DNA from: Tupaia tana | Lineage: Eukaryota; Chordata; Mammalia; Scandentia; Tupaiidae | Length of the DNA: 64,000 nt | Assembly (NCBI GenBank): GCA_026018925.1 | Contig: JAKSZU010000006.1 | Span: forward strand, 195,411,449 to 195,475,448 | Direction: 5' to 3' | Shown here: piece by piece, positions 56,700 through 64,000 of the stretch | Numbering within the stretch: the first letter of the stretch is position 1 | Layout of the letters: every line of letters begins with the position of its first letter | Notes under the pieces: generated by a model | Databases searched by the model: none | The model's input: the letters and a program-made list of their open reading frames with translations, nothing else | Told to the model about the DNA's origin: nothing | Position numbers and translations under genes: made by a program

Positions 56700-56966
56700 G
56701 GAACCAGCAGTTAGCGTAATGGCTATGTCGCTGGACTCCCACGTAGTCGACCGCGGTTCGCGTCCCGGACCCGGTGGCTTAAAACTCATGCCGGGCGCGT
56801 GTGCGTGCGTGCCCAAGATCCCGAGAGGAGAATGGAGGAGAAGGGATTGCGGCGTGACCATCCCCCCTGGGGGGTGATTTCTCGCTTTCTATCTCTCTGT
56901 CTCTCTCTGTCTGTCTGGCGAGCGCACGCGCCCTATAGTGAAAAATCTCTCCAAAAAAAAAAAAAA
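56700..56966 (+). mobile_element. SINE-A, probably the youngest copy
   Basis: 267 bp, complete. A box TAGCGTAATGG, B box GGTTCGCGTCC (pol III promoter). Nearly all CpGs are intact, from GTCGACCGCGG to GCGAGCGCACGCGCC. It ends CTCTCC and a 14-nt A tail. A perfect 15-bp TSD GAAAATGAGAGCTAG lies at 56685-56699 and 56967-56981. It is a good subfamily reference. Confidence 0.96.
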
Positions 56967-57194
56967 GAAAATGAGAGCTAGAAATACATACATGGTCTAT
57001 ATACTGGAAGCTAGTTTTTTATACTAAGGTACACTCACTGAATTTAATCACATATGTAGTGTAGAAATGACCCTTGCAGATTGATTAAGGTCAACAGGAG
57101 CTGTAAATCATAAAACATCAAGGGCTCCCGTTCATAGTTACATAAACATTGGAACTATTATAAACTATCTTATAGCTTAGGATAAGGAGGAGCA

Positions 57195-58332
57195 CTATTG
57201 TCCTCTTTTTTTCAAATTTATATATAAGTTCATTAAGTTCTTGGTAGGAAATTTAGAACACCAATTTGTGAGGATAAATTCCCTTTATAAGGACAATCAT
57301 GAATAACAAGCAGCCCTGGAGTCGAGAAATAGCTTTGACTTTTGCTAAAATTTGCAAATCCACAGCTTTCTGATCAGCCTTGTGCTGCTCTGTAATCTCA
57401 TATTTCTTTTACTCTTGGTTGAAGATCTCGCATTCTTTGTGTTTGAGCTTCTGCAGTTTCTTTTTTCTTGAAGTAAGCATCAGTGAGATGTTTGGAGATT
57501 TTTACTTTGCTAATATCAATTTTCTTGGAGGAGGCAATGACAGATTTCTGGTGTGTTCTATGCACTGGAACTCAATTGAGGACCAGAGTTCCAGTCTCAA
57601 GTAGCTACCAACTGCTCAGCTGCTTCAGGAAAACTACTCTTTTGTCCCTGAGGTATCCAGTGAGGATGATCAGAATGGTCCTGGGAGTGATGTTAGCTCG
57701 CAGCGTTTTCTTTTTTATATAATAATTTTTTAAGAATTATTTTATGTATGTGTATTTATTTATCACAGGAGTTTGGACAGAGAAAGACACAGAGAGAGGG
57801 AGAGTGAAAGCAAGCCACCAGGTCTGGGACTCAAACCATGGTCGGCCATGTGGGAATGCCAGCATCTTAACCACCACTCCACCTTCTGGCCCCACTTGTA
57901 GCTTTCTCACATGCTGACTGAAGGATTTTTGCTGTGGCTCAACAGGGACATCTTCAGTGGGATAATATCTAGGATCTTGCAAAGTTTAACCACCCTGGTA
58001 CAACTATTCTTGCCACCACCATCAGGTTTTGTGACAGTGGAAAGAACTTTCTTCTTTTTATTTTCAATCCTGAATGTAGTAGCCGAGTATTTTCTCTTGC
58101 ACACCCCCTTCCTGGAATACATGGCAGATCAGGACCAGTTTCTCGGACTAGGACCAGGTTTGGGATGCAATGAGGCTTCCCCTTTTGGATCTTTTAACTT
58201 TGGAGTCACCCTTTTTATCCTTGCAACTGGCATTAGCCTTCTTGGCTTCAGGTTTCCTCTCCTTAGTATCCAGCTTCTCAGCTTTTTCACCGGCCATCTT
58301 GTAAAATGGGCAAGAGCTATTATCCTCTTTTT
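57195..58332 (-). pseudogene. RPL6: Processed pseudogene of ribosomal protein L6
   Basis: RPL6 is a component of the large (60S) cytoplasmic ribosomal subunit. Read on the minus strand, the copy starts with ATG at 58295-58297 and a Lys-rich N-terminus (MAGEKAEKLDTKE). A MYSRK segment follows, then [12 protein letters not shown], and it closes with [10 protein letters not shown] and a stop at 57253-57255, the normal C-terminus. No introns are present. Reading frames shift several times and stops occur, for instance between the N-terminal part and MYSRK, so no protein can be made. A short A run follows the 3' UTR remnant. The 16-bp TSD CTATTGTCCTCTTTTT (57195-57210) / CTATTATCCTCTTTTT (58317-58332) has one mismatch and proves L1-mediated retroposition. 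A SINE-B interrupts it at 57728-57895. Confidence 0.93.
57728..57895 (-). mobile_element. SINE-B inside RPL6 pseudogene
   Basis: Reverse copy with a GAGAGAGGGAGAGTG stretch, AAGCCACCAGGTCTGGGAC and the head complement CACCTTCTGGCCCC. RPL6 sequence continues on both sides. Confidence 0.93.
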
Positions 58333-58949
58333 GTAATTCCTTTTAAATGTAGGCTTTTTCTGTTAAAGGAACTCTGCTGTGTGGTTGTATTTATACATGT
58401 TTTTATATGTAAGTGGTTTCTTTTAACTGGTTGAAATCTAAAAGTTGTGTTTGTAATATCTATTTTGACTGAATATATTCTGAAGTGAAAGCATGTTTGA
58501 TTCAAGGCATTGCCAGAGAAGTGTTTAACTGTAGTTTGGCTCAGGAATAAATTTGTTTCGCTCATTCTTTCCCTGCCTCCCACCATGCCAACCAGTAGTA
58601 GAACGACAATGTAATATTACTATTCAGTAATACGTGTACATAACAGCATATTCTAATATGTTCTTCAGTGTCTTGATCCCTCTGAATAAATCCCCTTTAA
58701 CTCCTCTGATCACATGAAAAGCACTTGTCCTATAGGATGACTGATTCTAGTCCAGTGACCTGGCAGGGGTGAGTCAGCCTTGCACCCCACACTCTCCACA
58801 TTTATGTTTTTCAGCCTAACTACTATAACTGCAGAGAGATATCTCTTCCTTAGATACTTCTACTCTCAATCTCCCATTGAAGAAATTACACTGTTTTCTA
58901 CCATCCTTGGAACCCAAGTCAAGTTTACTTTTTAAAAACTTTGTTTCTA
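58333..58949. other. Unassigned
   Basis: The part at 58340-58560 ends with CAGGAATAAATTTGTTTC and could be a retroposed 3' UTR, but I cannot name a parent gene. The rest is unrecognised. Confidence 0.3.
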
Positions 58950-59127
58950 GGGCCAGTAGGTGGCATGGTGGTTAGGGTGTTGGACTCCCACATGGCCGAC
59001 TGCAGTTCAAGTCCTGGACCTTGCAGCTTGTATTCTCACTTTCCCTTTCTCTCTGTCTCCTTCTGGTCAGATTAAAATGTAACTAATGATAACAAATAAA
59101 ATAAAATAAATGATTCTTTAAAAAAAT
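58950..59127 (+). mobile_element. SINE-B
   Basis: GGGCCAGTAGGTGGCATGGTGG head, CTGGTCAGATTAAAATG and an AAAT tail. TTGTTTCT is present at both flanks. Confidence 0.92.
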
Positions 59128-59258
59128 TGTTTCTGGGTAGGTTGTTTTAAGTAAAGCAACAGAAAGATATGTCCAAGTAACACACTACACTTAAAAACTT
59201 GAAAAATAGAGGATATGGGTACTGAAACAACATCCTTCTTAGAATTTCATCTTATCTG

Positions 59259-59351
59259 AGGCTGGCAATTGGAGTAGTAGTTAAGGGCGCTTGACTCCCA
59301 CAAGGCCAACCATGGTTCAAGACCTGGACTGGGCGACTTGTTTTCTCACTT

Positions 59352-59435
<84 letters not shown>

Positions 59436-59508
59436 CTCTCTCTTACTCTGTCCCTCTCTGGTCAAACTGAAATAAAATAAATAAAGTTAAATAAAGTAAT
59501 TCTTAAAA
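59259..59508 (+). mobile_element. SINE-B with (TC)n(TA)n expansion
   Basis: Head GAGGCTGGCAATTGGAGTAG. The TC section has grown to (TC)n at 59352-59384 followed by (TA)n at 59386-59432, then GGTCAAACTGAAATAAAATAA. Flanks TTTCATCTTATCTG / TTTCATCTGATCTG form a TSD with one mismatch. Confidence 0.9.
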
Positions 59509-59617
59509 AAATTTTCATCTGATCTGTATAAGGAAAATAAAGCATTGTTTCAGAGAGTGATCATATGTGATAATGTGTTTTAAGAATCTTGCCTATAATG
59601 TTTTTATTTTTATTTTT

Positions 59618-59869
59618 TAGAGGTTTTTGCCATAGGATGCATCTGCTCGCCAGCAAGAGAGCAAAAGACAGAGAGAGTGAGAGGGAAAGTGAGAAGTCAC
59701 TACGCGGGGGGGATAGCTACACCACAATCCTTGTCACCCATTCTTTTCCTGGGATCTTGGGGATGCATGCCCACCTGGTGAGATTTTCAAGCCATCCCAT
59801 TCCGAACTGGAACCACAGTTGACCATGTGGAAGTTCAGTGACATAACCACTATGCCATCTGCTGGCCCC
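59618..59869 (-). mobile_element. SINE-A
   Basis: Reverse copy, GAGGTTTTTGCCATAGGATGC to CATCTGCTGGCCCC. Confidence 0.92.
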
Positions 59870-60689
59870 TGCTCCAATATTTTCAAAAATCTAAGGTTTA
59901 TGTTTTGATAATTTAGGTTCTACATAGTTGACTTATAGTATTTAATTTTTTGTCTTTTTTATATACCTATGTCTACATCTTCATCTATAATAAATTTACC
60001 TACAAGTGAAACATACAGTCGAACCTTCAATAAAGTATGAATGATATGTAGCTATCTCATACACCTATAAAATAATTTCTTCTTGTATTTTTAAACTAAA
60101 GTAAAATTTTATTTTACTTTAATCGTGGATGAGAAACAATGCAACAATTTGTCTTACTCAGGTATTTCCTCCCGCCAAATGTATGCATACTGAGATACGT
60201 ACATAAAATACTAGTCACTGCTTTAGATTATTATATGATTTACATCGACTATGAGTATTACAGATGCATGCATTTTGATTCTGAAAATATGTATTCTCAT
60301 TTGCATACATACATGGGAAAGAATGGGTAATTCTTAGCTCAGCTGTTAGGATATTAATGTCAGTCATAAGAAAGGAGACATTATTGGCCTAGGGGCAGGT
60401 TTTGAGGGTAAAGGATGGAAAACAGAATCTTGGGAATGAGTCCAGCTCTAGAGATGTAATTGGTTCTCATGGTCTGCAAAACAGAATGTACAACTCAAAG
60501 CAGTGTATGTCATTACAATTATCTTGAGAAAATAGTACAGTCAATGAATCATTTTGCTAATTATCTTGGGAGATGTTATATTTATAGTGCTCTAATCACT
60601 AACAAGTAACTTTAAGTCACCCCATAATTTAACAATAGTCTCATTTGTGTACTTATTACTCATTATAACTAGGAGATATTAAATGTCAC
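59870..60689. other. Unassigned
   Basis: No recognisable gene or repeat. Confidence 0.4.
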
Positions 60690-60850
60690 TGACTTAGGTA
60701 CTTGGCAAGTATTGGTTTATTTAATCCTTCTACAATAAATTCATTTAATCCCATGAAGTAGATACCTTAGTTTTGGAAAATGAGAAGCCAGAATTTCAGT
60801 GACATGTCTGAAGTCACAGAAGGGGTAAATTATAGAAGTTTCGAATGCAC
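60690..60850 (-). mobile_element. MIR
   Basis: Plus strand shows TTAATCCCATGAAGTAGATAC, AAATGAGAAGCCAGA and TGTCTGAAGTCACAGAAGGG, an antisense MIR. Confidence 0.65.
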
Positions 60851-60867
60851 AAACTATAATCCTCTTT

Positions 60868-61130
60868 TTAAAAATTGCCGTAAGGCACATATGCTCACTA
60901 GAGAGAGATTTGAGTGAGAAGAAGGAGAAAACATTCCCCCAACAGAGCTAGCCATATTGCAAAACTTTCTCCTCCATTTTTCCATCCTGTCAGGATTTGG
61001 ACCATGCATGCATATGTACGTACACACACACACAGAGCCTGTTTTTCAGACCTCTGGGCTAGGATTTGAACTGTGGGGTGACCATGTGAGATCTTGCTCC
61101 CTTAACCAGTAGGCTACAGGGTTGACCTCA
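60868..61130 (-). mobile_element. SINE-C
   Basis: Reverse copy with GTAAGGCACATATGCTCACTAG, ATCCTGTCAGGATTTGG, a CA run and the head complement GGGTTGACC. Confidence 0.75.
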
Positions 61131-61562
61131 AACCACAATCTTAATCATTAAATTCCTGTGAGACTTCCCCAATGCATCTAACCCCTAACACACAGAGCTT
61201 CTAGGTCTTGAATGTATATGCAAATCACTTAGAGACCTTGCCACAAAGTATATTTTAATACAGATCTGAGAAAAGCCAGGAATTCAGCATTTTTAACAAG
61301 CTGGCAGGTAGCACTAAGGTATTGGTTCAGGAACCACACTTTCAACAGCAAAGCACTAGACCTCTGAATCTGTAGGCTATTTTTCCAGAAGCCAAAATTA
61401 AATTTCAAAGATTAGTTGGATCATGCTCGGTTAAGTGGTAACAACTAAAAGGTCTGAGTACCTCAGTCCAAGAGAACTGCAGTGAGAGATTTTTCCAGAC
61501 TTTGCTAATGAAACTAGACAGATCTACCTTTGAAGATTTAAGTGAGATGATAACTGTTCAGT
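61131..61562. other. Unassigned
   Basis: No recognisable feature. Confidence 0.4.
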
Positions 61563-61984
61563 CTGTAATTGTGATGTAAACAGAAATATCTGAGACTGGG
61601 TACTTTTAAAACAATAGAATTTTATTTGGCTTATAAAATTCTGGTGGCTGGAAAGTCCAAGAGCATGGGGCTGGTATCTGGCCAGAAGCAGAAAGGTCAG
61701 CAGGTGCATGCAGAGAAACAGGCAGACCTGGGGCAAGCCATCTTCTTTTAATAACATCCTGATCACTCTTGGGAACAAAAAGTCCCTTTCATGAAAGCTA
61801 GAATTTACTCTGTCTTGCCAGACATCATTGATCTATTCGTAAGGGTGATGCCTCCTTGAACCAAACACTGCTCATAAGGACTCACCTCTTAAAGAACTCA
61901 CCATCTCCCAATGCCATGACACAGGGAATCAAATTCCCAAACATGAACCTTTGGGAGACAAACCATTATCTAAACCATAGCAAT
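61563..61984 (-). mobile_element. MaLR LTR (MST-like)
   Basis: Plus strand: ATCTGAGACTGGGTACTTTTA, ATTCTGGTGGCTGGAAAGTCC, CACCATCTCCCAATGCCATG and ATTATCTAAACCATAGC, an antisense MaLR LTR with the order intact. Confidence 0.85.
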
Positions 61985-63056
61985 AACTTTGATTATAAAA
62001 TGTAGTCTAGTGTAGTCTAGTATATAATGAATAACTGTGCTTTATAGATTATAATAGTTTTTCATAACTATTAAATAGCTGGTCTTCATAGTAGACTTAA
62101 GTGATTTGGGAGTATAATCACTACTTTTGAGGAAACAGAAGAACAAGGCAAGTGGCTACGACCACAGGTCACTGAGGCAGCAGGACAACAAACATTCAGC
62201 CTTCTCAGGCCATATCTAAATGATTTTCTTCTCTTCCATCAGCTGATCTTGGCCTAGGGGTCATTAATTAGCTAAAACTAAATAGAGGCAAAGAAATGCT
62301 AGTACTGAAACAGCTAAAACACAGCCACATTTTGATTTTGTTTTAAATACACAGATAAGTCCAAAATGACTGGGCATCATGACGAGTAATCAACTGTTTC
62401 ACATTAAGAATGGCCTGTCTCAATGTATCATTTTATTATGCTTCTAAAATTAAATTGAAGTTTTGTTTGTTTGTTTGTTTGTTTTCATTAAGTCTTATGC
62501 ACTTCCTTGCCCCCAAATCACCTATGAGCTGGTGTTTGCATAATTTACTTCCCAGAAATGTAGGCTTGGTGGAACTGGTAAGAGATTGGCTATTTAAACT
62601 CTCATGTTGGAACTAAGTATGTTGGAAATATTTTCTTCATATGTATGTATGAAGAAGAAATTTTGTACTCAGAGCTCAGAGTTGGTTTCTATATGCCAAG
62701 TGCATTTACTATTTTTAGAAGGCTAATATTTTCAGAACAGAAAAGCTCTCTAAGTTACTGTGGAGACAAAGCAATGAAGATAAATCAAGAAATGCTGTCA
62801 ATCACTGGAAGAAGAAAATACCAGAATTTCTACATGTAAAACATTTCAGAACAGACAGCAAAGATTCATATCAAACCCAGTCCTTCTGAACATTTTGATA
62901 ATTTCTAATGTTATTTTTTTTCTGAAAATTGACAATAGCTCCACTCTTGAAAGAAATGCTCAAGTGAAACAGTTATCTTTGTTTTCACCCCCACCTAGTT
63001 TTGAATGACTTTAAGAAGAATAAAGGATTTATTCTGGAAAATTGTTTTTATTTTCC
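61985..63056. other. Unassigned
   Basis: A short (TTTG)n at about 62463-62482. Nothing else recognised. Confidence 0.4.
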
Positions 63057-63071
63057 ATCAAGTGTAAACTT

Positions 63072-63327
63072 TTTTTTTTAAGAGGTTTTTGCTATAGGGC
63101 GCGTGCACTTGCCAGACAGACAGAGACAGAGAGACAGAAAGTGAGAAATCAGCCCCCAGGGGGGATGGTCATGCCGCAATCCCTTCTCCTCTGTTCTCCT
63201 CTCAGGATCTTGGGCACGCACACACACGCACCCAGCGTGAGTTTTAAGCCACCGGGTCCAGGACACGAACTGTGGTCAACTACATGGGAGTCCAACCACA
63301 TAGCCATTACACTAACTGCTGGTCCCT
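63072..63327 (-). mobile_element. SINE-A, young
   Basis: Complete reverse copy with GGGCGCGTGC and ACGCACACACACGC still CpG-rich. A perfect 15-bp TSD ATCAAGTGTAAACTT lies at 63057-63071 and 63328-63342. Confidence 0.95.
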
Positions 63328-63342
63328 ATCAAGTGTAAACTT

Positions 63343-64000
63343 GCCTCTAAAACTAAGGACTCTGTTTACTCTGAGTCATACTAGCACATTGGAGTGTACT
63401 GAATCACCATCAAGATATGCTAAATTAGCTGTGTGAGGTTTACATGGAAGCTAAGAACTATGGTGCTCCAATTACACAGAGCAACAAAGTCTATTACTCC
63501 TTCACTGCATGATAATGGGTGGGGAGACCAATAAAGAGTGTAATGATGGGTAAACTGGGATGCCCAACCCCTTGAAGCCCCAACACGGCTTAATTATTTC
63601 ATGTTAGCCTTCAGGATAAGTAAAAGGACTGTAACAATAGCTGCCTAATTAGAAAAAAAAAAAAAAAAAAGTTCAGGCAGAGAATCATTGATAATAGTTT
63701 TCTCCTTTCATTAATTCATGCTGGTGTCTATTTCAGAAGATGTGGATAACACACGGATGAGTTGATAATGTGGCTTTTCCCTACCTCTCTCACTTCTTCC
63801 GTTGGCTGCTCCTTCAAGATACTCTGATCCTCTCTCCTCAGTTCCTTTAAGGCACTAAACTCCTCCCAGCTCTCGATCTTTCGACTGAGGCCTCTCTCTC
63901 TCTGACCACAGTAAATGTCCCAGCCTCACTCTTGGGTCCCCTTGTGATATATGCTTTCACAGTGGTACATGACCTTTCATAGTGGTGCAAGTGATACTTT
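63343..64000. other. Unassigned
   Basis: An 18-nt poly-A at about 63653-63670 with no attached element. The last 250 bp may be decayed L2, but support is weak. Confidence 0.35.

Noticed and set aside
56700..56775. Functional tRNA gene
   Set aside because: A and B boxes are present, but the arms do not fold into a full cloverleaf and the sequence continues as a SINE.
57911..58336. 141-codon plus-strand open frame
   Set aside because: It is the antisense of the RPL6 pseudogene.
63653..63670. Poly-A as the tail of a retroposed gene
   Set aside because: No retroposed sequence or TSD could be recognised next to it.

Overview
This window looks like intergenic or deep intronic DNA from a placental mammal. 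It is AT-rich and saturated with mammalian transposable elements: L1, L2, MIR, HAL1-like, MaLR-type LTRs (MLT1/MST-like), an ERVL-type LTR, mariner-family miniature elements, and about sixty copies of tRNA-derived SINEs. I see no intact protein-coding gene, no splice-bounded exon I can defend, no rRNA, no functional tRNA and no CRISPR array. Most open frames longer than 60 codons lie inside SINE copies, usually read across the CT-rich section, and are not genes. The SINEs are not Alu, B1, ID, Can-SINE, VES or rabbit C, so I cannot name the species beyond a eutherian mammal.

Provisional SINE names used here. SINE-A is about 260 bp: a tRNA-like head with A and B boxes, a GT/CA-rich middle, a (TC)n stretch, a 3' CCTATAG...CTCTCC motif and an A-rich tail. 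SINE-B is about 160-190 bp: the same head joined directly to the (TC)n stretch, usually ending GGTCAAATTAAAATAAA. SINE-C, SINE-D and SINE-E are older or divergent tRNA-like families. The CpG-rich SINE-A copies, several with target site duplications (TSDs) of 10-15 bp, look youngest.

Layout. 1-5.4 kb: SINEs and an antisense L1 ORF2 remnant split by an ERVL-type LTR. 5.7-8.6 kb: a long L2 fragment interrupted by SINEs and a MaLR LTR, then a 78-bp mariner-like element. 9-15.2 kb: nested SINEs, MIR, L2, an MLT1-like LTR and a head-to-tail trio of SINEs. 15.6 kb: a complete solo LTR with 5-bp TSD. 17-24 kb: L2, then an old endogenous retrovirus pol remnant on the minus strand with recognisable reverse transcriptase and integrase motifs. 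25-34 kb: SINE clusters, an AT palindrome, an MST-like LTR and L2. 34.8-37.5 kb: the most unusual part, a CpG-rich LTR-like insert flanked by perfect 24-bp direct repeats inside a mariner-type miniature element, followed by an ancient DNA-transposon-like repeat and L2. 38-46 kb: SINEs, MIR, L2 and a HAL1/L1-ORF1-like remnant. 46-57 kb: SINEs in long AT-rich unassigned DNA with CTCF-like motifs. 57.2-58.3 kb: a processed RPL6 pseudogene with its own TSD and a SINE inside it. 58.9-64 kb: SINEs, MIR and a MaLR LTR.

Nothing here forms a working gene system. The value of the window is its record of layered insertions, from which relative ages can be read. Family names come from recall of typical consensus features, without any database search.
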